The notes beneath the pieces were generated by a model that made no database searches, was not told the origin of the DNA, and worked only from the letters and a program-made list of their open reading frames with translations. The position numbers and the translations under genes are program-made. DNA of 64,000 nt. Origin: Xenophilus sp. Marseille-Q4582 (GTDB lineage: Bacteria > Pseudomonadota > Gammaproteobacteria > Burkholderiales > Burkholderiaceae_C). Of this stretch, positions 54,974-64,000 are shown in pieces. How positions within the stretch are numbered: position 1 is the stretch's first letter; each line of letters opens with the position of its first letter. Location: assembly GCF_916700565.1 (NCBI RefSeq), contig NZ_CAKAKO010000006.1, positions 682,001-746,000 of the forward strand, read 5' to 3'.

Positions 54974-55990
54974 ATGCTGCTGACCAGACGCCGTCTTCTC
55001 CATTCCTGCGCCGCCGGCGCCGTCGCCCTGCTGGGCTGGCCGGCCGGGGCGCAGGACCGGGCGGCGCCGCGTCCCGCCCCAGCCCCTTCGGGCGGCACCT
55101 GGCCCAACAAGCCGCTGCGCCTGCTGGTGGGCTTCCCGGCCGGCGCCTCGCCGGACCTGGCCGCGCGCGCCGTGGCCGAGCCGCTGGGGCGCCTGCTGGG
55201 CCAGCCGGTGCTGGTCGAGAACAAGCCGGGCGCCAGCGGCAACCACGCGGCGCTGGAGGTGGCCCAGGCGCGCGACGAACACACGCTGGGCGCGCTGATC
55301 AACGGCAACATGACCATCGCCCGCCTGCTGGACCCGAAGACGCCTTTCGACCCCGAAAAGGACTTCGCGCCCGTGGGGCTGATGGGCACGGCGCCGCTGG
55401 TGCTGGCCGTGAGCGGCCAGGCCGCCGGCAAGACGCCGGCCGAGCTGCTGCTGTGGGCGCGCAACCAGGGCACGGACGCCAAGTACGGCACGCCCGGCAA
55501 CGGCACGGTGGGCCACCTGGGCATGGAACTGCTGAAGATGCGCATCAGCATCCGGGCGGAACACAAGCCCTTCAGCGGCAACCCGCAGGTGATCGAGGCC
55601 ATGCTCAAGGGCGAGATCCAGATGGCGCTGCTGCCGCCGGGCCTGGCGGCACCGCACATCCAGGCGGGCAAGCTCAAGATGATCGGCATCACCTCGCCCG
55701 AGCGCAGCCCGCTGACCGGCGACTGGCCCACGCTGCGCGAAGCCGACGTGCGCGGCGCCGACCTGGAGATCTGGACCGCGCTCGCGGCCCCGGCCACGCT
55801 GCCGGCGGCGCATGTGCACAAGCTCAATGCCGCACTGTCCCAGGTGCTGCGTTCCGAACCTGTGGTGCAGGCGCTGCTGAAGGCCGGCTGGCAGGCGCGC
55901 GGCGGCGACAGCGACGTGCTGGCCCGCCGCATGCGCAGCGACACCAGCACGCTCGGCGGCGTGATCCTGATGCGCGGCATCAAGACCTGA
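54974..55990 (+). CDS. Bug/TctC-family tripartite tricarboxylate receptor
   Basis: 338-residue periplasmic receptor. The leader has an Arg-rich start RRRLLHSCAAGAVALLG and ends PAGAQ. The mature part has WPNKPLRLLVGFPAGASPDL, VLVENKPGASGNHAA and GTPGNGTVGHLGMELLK, the classic Bug-family motifs around the ligand carboxylate. Such receptors are very numerous in Burkholderiales and usually act without a neighbouring TctAB permease, as here. Its stop TGA (55988-55990) is immediately followed by the first base of a 159-bp repeat. Confidence 0.93.
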   Translation: MLLTRRRLLHSCAAGAVALLGWPAGAQDRAAPRPAPAPSGGTWPNKPLRLLVGFPAGASPDLAARAVAEPLGRLLGQPVLVENKPGASGNHAALEVAQARDEHTLGALINGNMTIARLLDPKTPFDPEKDFAPVGLMGTAPLVLAVSGQAAGKTPAELLLWARNQGTDAKYGTPGNGTVGHLGMELLKMRISIRAEHKPFSGNPQVIEAMLKGEIQMALLPPGLAAPHIQAGKLKMIGITSPERSPLTGDWPTLREADVRGADLEIWTALAAPATLPAAHVHKLNAALSQVLRSEPVVQALLKAGWQARGGDSDVLARRMRSDTSTLGGVILMRGIKT

Positions 55991-56149
55991 GAAGGTGTGA
56001 ACGAACCCGACATGCCCGCTCATTGCGCCAAAACACACCCGCTCTGCGTTGCAAATGCTCGCCATAGCCCGAGCTATGGCTGCGCTTTGCGCCTTGATCG
56101 GTCGCGTTTTCGCGGCCTGCTCGGCCACGCCGGATTCATTCACACCTTC
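55991..56149 (+). repeat. 159-bp palindromic repeat element, copy 1
   Basis: The element begins GAAGGTGTGAACGAACCCG and ends with the imperfect inverse CGGATTCATTCACACCTTC, so the termini form 19-bp inverted repeats with two mismatches. The centre holds a hairpin CATAGC-CCGA-GCTATG inside a longer imperfect palindrome. A second copy at 59169-59327, in the opposite orientation, differs at only one base. Each copy has TGA on both sides in its own orientation; here the left TGA is the stop codon of the receptor gene. It resembles a MITE or REP-type mobile palindrome. Confidence 0.9.
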
Positions 56150-56230
56150 TGAGGGGATGCCGGGCAGCTGCCGCGGGCCTCGGGCGCCCGCGCCGCGGCA
56201 GGGCGCCACGACGCGGGAAGGGCCGGCCTG

Positions 56231-57241
56231 TCATGCCGGCGCCGCGCGCAATTCCTTGGCCGCGGCCACCTCGATCTCGCGCGGCAGCGTCACGGCATTC
56301 TTGACCGCCAGGATCTCCGCCATCACGCTCACCGCGATCTCCGGCGGTGTCTTGCTGCCGATGTAGATGCCGATGGGGCCGCGCAGGCGTGCGAGCGAGG
56401 CCTCGCTCTGGCCAAAGTGCTCGATCATGCGCTCGCGCCGCGCCTGTGCATTGCGGCGCGAGCCGATCGCGCCCACGTAGAAGGCGGGGCTGTCCAGCGC
56501 CTCCAGCAGGGCCAGGTCGTCGAGCTTGGGATCGTGCGTGAGCGCGACCACGCAGCTGCGGCTGTCGGGCGCGAAGGCGCGCACCGCATCGTCGGGCATG
56601 TCGGTGGACAGCGCCACGCCGGGCACCTGCCAGCTGCCGCGGTACTCGGCGCGCGGGTCGCACAGCGTGACCGCGAAGCCCGAGAAGTTCGCCATCGTCG
56701 CCAGGTACTCGGCCAGCTGGCCGGCGCCGATCAGCAGCATGCGGTATTCGGGGCCGAAGGTGTTGACCAGGCGCAGCGCGTCGATCTCCAGCGCCGCCGG
56801 TGCCGCCGCCGGCTGCAGGCGCACCCGCCCGTCGGCCAGGTCCACCTCGCGCTGCACCAGGCGGCCGGCTTCCAGCTGCGCCACCAGGTCGGCCAGCGCC
56901 TGCGCATCGGGGTCGAACTCCAGCAGCAGTTCCAGCGTGCCGCCGCAGGGCAGGCCGAAGCGATGGGCCTCGTCGGCCGTCACGCCGTAGCGCACCTGCC
57001 GCGGCGCGCCGCCGGGCATCGCCTGGCCGCCCAGCCGGCTGTGGCGCGCGACCAGGTCGTCCTCGATGCAGCCGCCCGACACCGAGCCGACCACCGCCCC
57101 GTCTTCGGCCAGCGCCATGATCGAGCCGATCGGCCGCGGCGACGAGCCCCAGGTGCGCACCACCGTGGCCAGCAGCGCGCGGCGGCCCGCCAGCCGCCAG
57201 TCGCGCAGGTGCCGCAGCACCCTCACATCCAAGTTTTCCAT
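56231..57241 (-). CDS. XdhC/CoxI-family molybdenum hydroxylase maturation factor
   Basis: 336-residue protein of the XdhC/CoxI family, which binds molybdenum cofactor, supports its sulfuration and hands it to the apo-hydroxylase. The N-terminal XdhC domain has SSPRPIGSIMALAEDGAVVG and SVSGGCIEDDL; the C-terminal Rossmann-like XdhC_C domain has LLIGAGQLAEYLATMANFSG and YVGAIGSRRNAQAR. Start ATG 57241 (MENLDVRVLRHL) was chosen over an upstream frame without a ribosome site. It is the most distal gene of the cox-like operon. Confidence 0.9.
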   Translation of the reverse strand: MENLDVRVLRHLRDWRLAGRRALLATVVRTWGSSPRPIGSIMALAEDGAVVGSVSGGCIEDDLVARHSRLGGQAMPGGAPRQVRYGVTADEAHRFGLPCGGTLELLLEFDPDAQALADLVAQLEAGRLVQREVDLADGRVRLQPAAAPAALEIDALRLVNTFGPEYRMLLIGAGQLAEYLATMANFSGFAVTLCDPRAEYRGSWQVPGVALSTDMPDDAVRAFAPDSRSCVVALTHDPKLDDLALLEALDSPAFYVGAIGSRRNAQARRERMIEHFGQSEASLARLRGPIGIYIGSKTPPEIAVSVMAEILAVKNAVTLPREIEVAAAKELRAAPA

Positions 57242-57254
57242 CGTGCGGCGATTG

Positions 57255-57824
57255 TCAGCCGGCCTCTTCGCCGGCCGGGTCCTTGCGGCCGAAGCCCATC
57301 TTCTGCATGAGGCCTGCCATGCGGCCCGGCTTGTCGGCTTCGGCCGGCGGCGCATCGGCGCCGGCCTCGGGCGCCGGCCCGTGGCGGCGCTGCATCTCGG
57401 CCTCGAAGCGCTTGAAGAAGTCGTCGGCCATGGACTTGGCCGCGCCGTCGATGAGGCGCTGGCCCATCTGCGCGATCTTGCCGCCCACCTGGGCCTGCAC
57501 GGTGTAGGCCAGCTCGCAGCCCGCCCCCGTGGGCGTGAGCGAGACCGACGAAGCGCCCTTGCCGAAGCCGGCCACGCCGCCCTGCCCTTCGAACGCGAGC
57601 CGGTAGCTCGCGGGCGGGTCCATGTCGCTGAGCGTCACCTTGCCGTTGAACTTGGCCGAGACCGGGCCGACCTTCACGGCCATCGTCACGGCGTACTCGC
57701 CGTCGCCCGTGGCCTCGAAGCGGTCGCAGCCCGGCAGGCAGCCCTTGAGCGTGTCGGGGTCGTTGAGCGCGTCCCAGGCCTGTTGCTGGGTCACGGCGAG
57801 TTCGCGCTTGCCTTGCATGTCCAT
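57255..57824 (-). CDS. CoxG-like SRPBCC domain protein
   Basis: 189-residue protein of the CO dehydrogenase subunit G (CoxG) family, a START/SRPBCC fold of about 145 residues (ELAVTQQQAWDALNDPDTLK; GCLPGCDRFEATGDGEYAVT), with a C-terminal linker and short amphipathic tail (RMAGLMQKMGFGRKD). CoxG is thought to recruit the CODH enzyme to the membrane; here the role is inferred by homology. It starts 12 bp before the coxE stop codon region. Confidence 0.88.
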   Translation of the reverse strand: MDMQGKRELAVTQQQAWDALNDPDTLKGCLPGCDRFEATGDGEYAVTMAVKVGPVSAKFNGKVTLSDMDPPASYRLAFEGQGGVAGFGKGASSVSLTPTGAGCELAYTVQAQVGGKIAQMGQRLIDGAAKSMADDFFKRFEAEMQRRHGPAPEAGADAPPAEADKPGRMAGLMQKMGFGRKDPAGEEAG

Positions 57825-57835
57825 GGTGGCTTCCT

Positions 57836-59071
57836 TCAATGCCGGTTCGATGCGAAAGAGGGACCGCGCTGCAGCAGTGCGGCGATGCTTTGCGCCAGGT
57901 CTTCCAGCGCCTGCAGGTTGTGCACGGCGAGCAGGGCGTCGCTCGCGCGCTGCAACTCGGCGGCGCCGCGCGCCAGCGGCGCATAGCCTTCGAAGCGCAG
58001 CAGCGGGTTGAGCCACAGCAGCCGACGGCTCTGGCGGCGCAGCCATTGCAGCTCTTGCCGCAGGGCGCCGGGCTCGCCGGTGTCCAGGCCATCGCTGATG
58101 AGCAGCACCAGCGTGCGGCCGCCCACGAGCCGGCGCGCGTGCTGCCGCCGCAGCTGCGCCAGGCAGTCGCCCAGGCGTGTGCCGCCGGCGAAATCCGTGA
58201 TCGAGGCGCTCGCACGCCCCAGCATGGCGTCGGTGTCGGCCATGCGGAAGGCCGGCGTGAGATCGGTCAGTGAAGTGCCGAAGGCGAAGACGTCGCGCCG
58301 CGCGCGCCCGCCCGCCGCCCCGCGCGTGGCCGCATGCAGGAAGGCCAGCAGCAGCCGCGCATAGCGCTCCATCGAGCCCGACACGTCCACCAGCACCAGG
58401 AGGGGCAGCGGCTGCTCGCGCCGTACCAGCCGCGGCAGGCGCAGCAGTTCGCCACCCGTGCGGGACGCTTCGCGCCAGGCGCCGGGCCAGTGCAGGCGGG
58501 CCTGCGCCCGCGCCTGCCCGGTCACGCGCAAGCGGCGGCCCGGCACGGTGGGCACGGGCAGCGCGATCTCGCGTGCCAGCCGCTCGACCAGCCGGTACTC
58601 GGCAGCGCCCAGTGCGTTGAAGTCGGCCTGCCGCAGACGCTGGCGATCGCTCGCGGTCATGGCGGCGTCGAACTGCACTTCGCGGTCGTTCTGCGCTTCG
58701 GTCCGCGGTGCGCAAGGGGCGGCCAGCGCCTCGCGCACGCGCGGCCGGGCCTTCGGCGGCTCGGCGCGGCCTTCGGCCGTGGGCAGCATCTGCGCCAGCA
58801 TGCGGTGCGCGAGCTCGGGGTCGCGGAACCAGGCGTCGAAGAGTTCGCGGAAGACTTCACGGTCCTGCTCACGGCTCACCAGCACGGCTTCCAGTGCGGC
58901 GCCGAGGTCGTGGCGGTCCTGCACGCCCACCAGCTGCGCGGCCTGCGCGGCGAGCGCCATGCGCGCGGCATCGACCGGCGCGCCGGCGCGCCGCAGCGCG
59001 CGGCCGAAGCCGATCAGGTTGGGCAGCAGCTTGCCGCGCCGCGCATCGCCGAGCTGGTGGACGCGTTCCAT
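57836..59071 (-). CDS. CoxE-like VWA domain protein
   Basis: 411-residue protein. The C-terminal von Willebrand factor A domain shows the metal-binding DVSGSM motif (LLVLVDVSGSMERYARLLLA) near residue 215 and later TLVLLISDGLDTGEPG. In Oligotropha CoxE works with the AAA+ ATPase CoxD to finish the copper/molybdenum site. I chose ATG 59071 (MERVHQLGDARRGKLL); the 28 codons upstream to ATG 59155 lie in a palindromic intergenic element and are probably not coding. The frame also reads back into the 159-bp repeat. Confidence 0.85.
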   Translation of the reverse strand: MERVHQLGDARRGKLLPNLIGFGRALRRAGAPVDAARMALAAQAAQLVGVQDRHDLGAALEAVLVSREQDREVFRELFDAWFRDPELAHRMLAQMLPTAEGRAEPPKARPRVREALAAPCAPRTEAQNDREVQFDAAMTASDRQRLRQADFNALGAAEYRLVERLAREIALPVPTVPGRRLRVTGQARAQARLHWPGAWREASRTGGELLRLPRLVRREQPLPLLVLVDVSGSMERYARLLLAFLHAATRGAAGGRARRDVFAFGTSLTDLTPAFRMADTDAMLGRASASITDFAGGTRLGDCLAQLRRQHARRLVGGRTLVLLISDGLDTGEPGALRQELQWLRRQSRRLLWLNPLLRFEGYAPLARGAAELQRASDALLAVHNLQALEDLAQSIAALLQRGPSFASNRH

Positions 59072-59168
59072 CCCCGTGGCGCCCCGCCCGAAGCCATGCG
59101 GCGTCCCCTCGGAGGACAGCGGATCGCGCGAAGCGCAGTGGCGCGGGGCTTTCATCTCACCGGTCTCA
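59072..59168. repeat. palindromic GC-rich spacer between the 159-bp repeat and coxE
   Basis: About 85 bp with hairpins (CGCTTCGCG, CCTCCGAGG, and an inverted GCCCC/GGGGC pair), similar in design to the livG-livF spacer at 8269-8420. Likely a member of a small intergenic palindrome family rather than coding sequence. Confidence 0.4.
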
Positions 59169-59327
59169 GAAGGTGTGAATGAATCCGGCGTGGCCGAGCA
59201 GGCCGGGAAAACGCGACCGATCAAGGCGCAAAGCGCAGCCATAGCTCGGGCTATGGCGAGCATTTGCAACGCAGAGCGGGTGTGTTTTGGCGCAATGAGC
59301 GGGCATGTCGGGTTCGTTCACACCTTC
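59169..59327 (-). repeat. 159-bp palindromic repeat element, copy 2 (inverted)
   Basis: Reverse-complement copy of 55991-56149 with a single base difference (a C for G in the GTTTTCGCGG region). On the minus strand it begins directly after the TGA stop of the CoxD-like gene (59328-59330) and is followed by TGA. The placement relative to the upstream gene is the same as in copy 1. Confidence 0.9.
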
Positions 59328-60254
59328 TCAGGCGCCGTCGGCGGGCGCGAGCAGTTCGGTGGCCAGCTGCGCGTTCAGGGCCGCCACGTCGTCGCGCTGC
59401 TTGAACAGGATGCCGGCCGTGTCCACCACCACTTCCGGGTCCAGCGACACGGTGTCCAGCGCCACCAGCGCGCGCGCCCATTCGACGCTTTCCGCGATGC
59501 CAGGGGCGCGCTGGAAGGCATTGGCGAAGGGCTGGCCGCGCAGGCGCTGCACGAAATCGGCCACCTGGGCCGACAGCGCCGCGCCCGCGTCCGGCACCCG
59601 CGCGCGCACGATGGCGAGTTCGCGCTCGCGCGCGGGGTAGTCCAGCCAGTGGTAGAGACAGCGGCGCTTGACAGCGTCATGCAGCTCGCGCGTGCGGTTG
59701 CTGGTCAGGATCGTCACGGGCGGCACCGCCGCGCGCACCGTGCCCAGCTCGGGGATGCTGACCTGGTACTCGCCCAGGTATTCGAGCAGGAAGGCCTCGA
59801 AAGGCTCATCGGCCCGGTCCACTTCGTCGATCAGCAGCACCGCGCCCGGAGGCGGCGCCTGTAGCGCCTGCAGCAGGGGGCGGCGGATCAGGTAGCGCGG
59901 CTGGTGGACCTCGGCCTCGATGTCCTCGACCGACCCTCGGGCCTTGGCCGCGCGCATGTGCAGCAGCTGCGCGGCGTAGTTCCACTCGTACAGCGCCTCG
60001 CGCTGCTCCAGGCCGTCGTAGCACTGCAGGCGCAGCAGCTCGCGCCGCAGCGCGGCCGCGAGGGCCTTGGCCAGTTCGGTCTTGCCCACGCCGGGCTCGC
60101 CTTCCAGCAGCAGCGGCCGCTGGAGCCGGAGGGCCAGGTAGACGGCGGTGGCCAGGCGGCGATCGGCCAGATAGCCGCAGTCCGCCAGCCCCTGCACCAG
60201 CGCATCGATGGAGCCGAATGGCGCGGCGGCGGCGTTCAGCGAAGCATCAGCCAT
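59328..60254 (-). CDS. CoxD-like MoxR-family AAA+ ATPase
   Basis: 308-residue AAA+ ATPase of the MoxR family. P-loop GEPGVGKTELAKA (about residues 52-64), Walker B AVLLIDEVDRADEPFEAFL, sensor TSNRTRELHDAVKRRC. In CO dehydrogenase operons CoxD remodels the enzyme with CoxE so that its metal site is completed. Its stop codon abuts the 159-bp repeat. The gene lies about 40 bp after coxM. Confidence 0.92.
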   Translation of the reverse strand: MADASLNAAAAPFGSIDALVQGLADCGYLADRRLATAVYLALRLQRPLLLEGEPGVGKTELAKALAAALRRELLRLQCYDGLEQREALYEWNYAAQLLHMRAAKARGSVEDIEAEVHQPRYLIRRPLLQALQAPPPGAVLLIDEVDRADEPFEAFLLEYLGEYQVSIPELGTVRAAVPPVTILTSNRTRELHDAVKRRCLYHWLDYPARERELAIVRARVPDAGAALSAQVADFVQRLRGQPFANAFQRAPGIAESVEWARALVALDTVSLDPEVVVDTAGILFKQRDDVAALNAQLATELLAPADGA

Positions 60255-60290
60255 CGGGCAAGGAGCACGGCATGCCGGGGCGGCCGCGCC

Positions 60291-61085
60291 TCATCCCAGC
60301 GCCTTGGTCACCGCGCGCTGGGCGAGCACGCCGATGAGGTGGGCGCGGTACGCGGCGGTGGCGTGCAGGTCGCTGTTGAGCCCGCTGTCGTCGATGGCCA
60401 CGCCTGCCGCCGCTTCGGGCGTGAAGCTGTTCGACAGCGCCGCTTCGAGCCCCGCATGCCGGAACACGCCATTGCCCGCGCCCGTGATCGCCACGCGGAC
60501 GCCGTTGCCGGCAAAGCGCGCCACGAACACGCCGACCAGCGGGAAGTGCGAGGCCTTCTGGCGCAGCTTCTCGTAGGCCGCCTGCTGCGGCAGCGGGAAG
60601 CGGATCGCGGTGATCAGCTCGCCCTCTTCCAGCGCCGTGGTGAACAGGCCCTGGAAGAAGTCGTCGGCCGCGATCTCGCGCTTCGTCGTCTGCACCGTGG
60701 CGCCCGAAGCCAGCACCGCGCTCGGGTAGCAGGCCGCCGGGTCGTTGTTGGCCACCGAGCCGCCGATCGTGCCCATCTGGCGCACCTGGCGATCACCGAT
60801 GCGCGAGGCGAGGTCCGCGAGCGCGGGGTAGGCGCTGCGCACGAGGTCGCTGGCGCCCACCTCGGCATGGCGCGCCATGGCGCCGATCACCAGCGCGTCG
60901 CCCTCGCGGCGGATGCCGCGCAGCTCGGCACAGGCACCGAGGTCCACCAACTGCTCATGGGCCGACAGGCGCAGCTTCATCGACGCGAGCAGCGTCTGTC
61001 CGCCGGCCAGCGGCTTGCCGCCGGCGGCCACGGCCTTCTGCACGTCGGCCAGCGCCTGCGGGCGCTCGAGGGTGAATGCATACAT
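60291..61085 (-). CDS. CoxM-like FAD-binding subunit of form II CO-dehydrogenase-type hydroxylase
   Basis: 264-residue medium subunit. FAD-binding motifs AAGGKPLAGGQTLLASMKLR (about residues 24-43) and TIGGSVANNDPAACYPSAVL (about residues 100-120) match the PCMH-type domain, followed by a CO_deh_flav_C-like end. It shuttles electrons from the molybdenum subunit via the iron-sulfur subunit to quinone or other acceptors. Gap to the large subunit gene is 19 bp. Confidence 0.92.
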   Translation of the reverse strand: MYAFTLERPQALADVQKAVAAGGKPLAGGQTLLASMKLRLSAHEQLVDLGACAELRGIRREGDALVIGAMARHAEVGASDLVRSAYPALADLASRIGDRQVRQMGTIGGSVANNDPAACYPSAVLASGATVQTTKREIAADDFFQGLFTTALEEGELITAIRFPLPQQAAYEKLRQKASHFPLVGVFVARFAGNGVRVAITGAGNGVFRHAGLEAALSNSFTPEAAAGVAIDDSGLNSDLHATAAYRAHLIGVLAQRAVTKALG

Positions 61086-61104
61086 GGCTTGTGTCTCCTC
61101 GCGT

Positions 61105-63546
61105 TCAGGTCGGACGGCCCTGGGTGCTGGCCGTGAGCGGCGCCTGCTCGGGCTGCTGGGTCGCGCTGGTGCGGCCCTTGCGCATGGCTTCCCACACGCG
61201 CACCGGCGAGGCCGGCATGTCGAAGTCCTTCACGCCCAGCGGGCGCAGCGCGTCGAGCACGGCGTTGATGACTGCCGGCGGCGAGCCGATGGCCCCGGCC
61301 TCGCCGCAGCCCTTGGTGCCCAGCGGGTTGTGCGTGCAGGGCGTGCAGACCGTGTCGAGCCGGAACTCGGGGAAGTCCTCCGCGCGCGGCATGGCGTAGT
61401 CCATGAAGCTGCCCGTGAGCAGCTGGCCGGTCTCGCTGTCGTAGACGCAGTTCTCCATCAGCGCCTGGCCGATGCCCTGCACGATGCCGCCATGCACCTG
61501 GCCTTCCACGATCATCGGGTTGATGATGGTGCCGAAGTCGTCCACCGCGGTGAAGCGGTCGATCCTGACTTCGCCCGTGGCCTTGTCGATCTCCACCTCG
61601 CAGATGTAGGTGCCGGCCGGATAGGTGAAGTTGGTCGGGTCGTAAAAGGCCGTCTCGTTCAGGCCCGGCTCCAGCTTGTCGAGCGGGTAGTTGTGCGGGA
61701 CGTAGGCCGTGAGTGCCACCTGGCCGAAGGGGATCTTCTTGTCGGTGCCCTTGACGGTGAACTCGCCGCCCGCGAACTCGATGTCGGCGTCGTTCGCTTC
61801 CATCAGGTGCGCGGCGATCTTCTTGGCCTTGGCCTCGATCTTGTCGAGCGCGCGCATGATGGCCGCGCCGCCCACGCTGATGGAGCGCGAGCCGTAGGTG
61901 CCCATGCCGAAGGGGATGCGGCCCGTGTCGCCGTGTACCACGTCCACGTTCTCCACCGGAATGCCCAGGCGCGCCGCCACCACCTGCGCGAAGGTGGTCT
62001 CATGGCCCTGGCCGTGGCTGTGCGAGCCGGTGAACACCGTTACGCTGCCGGTCGGATGCACGCGCACCTCGCCCGCCTCGAACAGGCCCGCGCGCGCACC
62101 CAGCGCACCCGCGATGTTCGACGGCGCCAGGCCGCAGGCCTCGATGTAGCTGCTGTAGCCGATGCCGCGCAGCTTGCCGGCCCGCTCGCTCGCGGCCCGG
62201 CGCGCCTCGAAGCCGCTCACCTCCGCCAGTTCCTGCGCGCGCTTCATGCAGGCGTGGTAGTCGCCCACGTCGTACTGCAGCGCCACGGGCGTCTGGTACG
62301 GGAACTCGGTGATGAAGTTGCGCTTGCGGATCTCGTCCTGGCCCAGGCCCATCTCCCAGCCGCAGCGCGTGACCAGGCGCTCCAGCAGGTAGGTGGCCTC
62401 GGGCCGGCCCGCGCCGCGGTAGGCGTCGACCGGCGCGGTGTTGGTGAACCAGGCGTCCACTTCCACGTACACCTGCGGCGTGCGGTACTGGCCCGCGAGC
62501 AGCGTGGCGTAGAGGATGGTGGGAATGGCCGTGGAGAAGGTCGACAGGTACGCCCCCAGGTTCGCGTCGGTGTGCACGCGCATGGCCAGGAAGTGGCCGT
62601 CCGCGTCCATCGCCATCTCGGCGTGGCTCAGATGGTCGCGGCCATGCGCATCGCTCAGGAAGGCCTCGCTGCGGTCGGCCGTCCACTTGATGTTGCGGTT
62701 GAGCTGCTTGCTGGCCCAGGTCAGGGCCACGTCCTCGGCATAGAGGTAGATCTTGGAGCCGAATCCTCCGCCCACGTCGGGCGCGATCACGCGCACCTTG
62801 TGCTCGGGCAGGCCCAACACGAAGGCCGTCATCAGCAGGCGCTCGACGTGCGGGTTCTGGTTGGACACGTAGAGCGTGTACTCGTCGCCGGCGCGGTTGT
62901 AGCCGGCGATGGCCACGCGCGGCTCGATGGCGTTGGGGATCAGGCGGTTGTTGACCAGGTCCAGCTTCGTGATGTGCGCCGCGCCCGCGAAGGCGGCCTC
63001 CACGGCGGCCTTGTTGCCCAGCGTCCACTTGTAGCATTGGTTGTCGGGCGCGGCGTCATGGATCGTGACCCCGCTCTGCTTCTTCGCGGCATCGGCCACG
63101 TTCACGAGCGCCGGCAGCACCTCATAGTCGACCACCACGGCCTCGGCGGCGTTGCGGGCCTGCTCGGCGGTCTCGGCCACCACCATGGCCACGTGGTCGC
63201 CCACGTAGCGCACCTTGCCGATGGCCAGGATGGGGTGTGGCGGCTCCTTCATCGGCGAGCCGTCGGGATTGTTGATGAGCCAGCCGCAGGGCAGCCCGCC
63301 CATCTTGCCGTCGATGTCCTTGCCGCTGAAGATGCCGACCACGCCGGGCATCTTCTCGGCCTCGGCCGTGTCGACCGAGCGGATCGCCGCATGCGCATGC
63401 GGCGAGCGCACGAAGACCGCGTGCGCCTGGTTCGGCAGCACGATGTCGTCGGTGTAGTTGCCGGCCCCGGTCAGGAAGCGTGCGTCTTCCTTGCGGCGCA
63501 CGGCCTCGCCGATGTGCGGCAGCTTGGCGAAATCGGAAGCACCCAT
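61105..63546 (-). CDS. CoxL-like molybdenum subunit, form II (AYRGAGR)
   Basis: 813-residue large subunit of the xanthine-oxidase family. The active-site loop reads [16 protein letters not shown], the form II signature AYRGAGR, not the AYxCSFR loop (with the copper-binding Cys) of true aerobic CO dehydrogenase. Other landmarks are [20 protein letters not shown] and a C-terminal [20 protein letters not shown], which carries the catalytic Glu. The substrate is therefore likely an N-heterocycle, aldehyde or other compound. ATG 63546 was chosen: GGGAG lies seven bases before it, whereas a GTG two codons upstream overlaps that site. Confidence 0.94.
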   Translation of the reverse strand: MGASDFAKLPHIGEAVRRKEDARFLTGAGNYTDDIVLPNQAHAVFVRSPHAHAAIRSVDTAEAEKMPGVVGIFSGKDIDGKMGGLPCGWLINNPDGSPMKEPPHPILAIGKVRYVGDHVAMVVAETAEQARNAAEAVVVDYEVLPALVNVADAAKKQSGVTIHDAAPDNQCYKWTLGNKAAVEAAFAGAAHITKLDLVNNRLIPNAIEPRVAIAGYNRAGDEYTLYVSNQNPHVERLLMTAFVLGLPEHKVRVIAPDVGGGFGSKIYLYAEDVALTWASKQLNRNIKWTADRSEAFLSDAHGRDHLSHAEMAMDADGHFLAMRVHTDANLGAYLSTFSTAIPTILYATLLAGQYRTPQVYVEVDAWFTNTAPVDAYRGAGRPEATYLLERLVTRCGWEMGLGQDEIRKRNFITEFPYQTPVALQYDVGDYHACMKRAQELAEVSGFEARRAASERAGKLRGIGYSSYIEACGLAPSNIAGALGARAGLFEAGEVRVHPTGSVTVFTGSHSHGQGHETTFAQVVAARLGIPVENVDVVHGDTGRIPFGMGTYGSRSISVGGAAIMRALDKIEAKAKKIAAHLMEANDADIEFAGGEFTVKGTDKKIPFGQVALTAYVPHNYPLDKLEPGLNETAFYDPTNFTYPAGTYICEVEIDKATGEVRIDRFTAVDDFGTIINPMIVEGQVHGGIVQGIGQALMENCVYDSETGQLLTGSFMDYAMPRAEDFPEFRLDTVCTPCTHNPLGTKGCGEAGAIGSPPAVINAVLDALRPLGVKDFDMPASPVRVWEAMRKGRTSATQQPEQAPLTASTQGRPT

Positions 63547-63561
63547 GGCCACTCTCCCGGT

Positions 63562-64000
<439 letters not shown>

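Noticed and set aside
55991-59327. The inverted repeat pair as ends of a composite transposon carrying xdhC, coxG and coxE
   Set aside because: No transposase lies inside or next to the pair, each repeat has its own terminal inverted repeats, and the enclosed genes belong to the adjacent cox operon. Independent insertions explain it better.

Overview
The window is high-GC DNA with dense, mostly minus-strand operons. It looks like a chromosomal segment of a Burkholderiales bacterium, most likely family Comamonadaceae. The main pointers are the order tpiA-secG-tRNA-Leu-nuoA to nuoN-DUF2818-NUDIX-DUF1178, tandem Leu/Ile/Val-type binding proteins, TRAP and Bug (TctC) solute receptors, and a DUF2189/DUF2788 pair. 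This placement is inferred from gene content and order, not from a database search.

Layout. 1-2516 (minus): edge of an exopolysaccharide locus with a Wza-type export lipoprotein, a polysaccharide pyruvyl transferase-like enzyme and a truncated Amj-like membrane protein. 3053-9191 (minus): a complete branched-chain amino-acid-type ABC importer (livG, livF, two tandem binding proteins, livH, livM); livF has an unusual Walker A Arg. 9485-16005 (minus): a marR-outer membrane factor-emrA-emrB multidrug efflux operon whose emrA is split by a 1321-bp IS5-type insertion sequence with a 4-bp target duplication. 16115-17890 (plus): an MsbA-like ABC exporter. 17960-34162 (minus): nuoA-N (complex I) followed by DUF2818, a NUDIX hydrolase and a DUF1178 protein; upstream are tRNA-Leu(GAG), secG and tpiA. 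35677-42211 (minus): a quinone oxidoreductase, pnp, rpsO, an aminotransferase and a further ABC binding protein.

42342-43295 (plus): a small heat-shock protein and a ComEA-like helix-hairpin-helix protein. 43391-44433 (minus): the DUF2788/DUF2189 pair. 44637-47415 (plus): a TRAP dicarboxylate-type transporter, convergent with and overlapping an Asp/Glu-racemase-like gene. 48131-48508: crcB. 48626-54815 (plus): a six-gene Mrp cation/proton antiporter operon (A/B fused, C, D, E, F, G). 54974-55990: a Bug-type receptor. 56231-64000 (minus): a form II CO-dehydrogenase-like molybdenum hydroxylase cluster, coxS-L-M-D-E-G plus an xdhC/coxI homologue. Two nearly identical 159-bp repeats in inverted orientation bracket its distal maturation genes; each sits exactly after a TGA stop codon.

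Most of the window is conserved metabolism and transport. I found no CRISPR array, prophage or clear new defence system. The most noteworthy items are the stop-codon-associated 159-bp repeats, the emrA-IS antisense fusion, the LivF Walker A substitution, the form II cox cluster of unknown substrate, and several candidate regulatory structures: palindromes at marR, a pnp leader hairpin, a GAATTTC motif cluster before the wza-like gene, and leaderless-type promoters.
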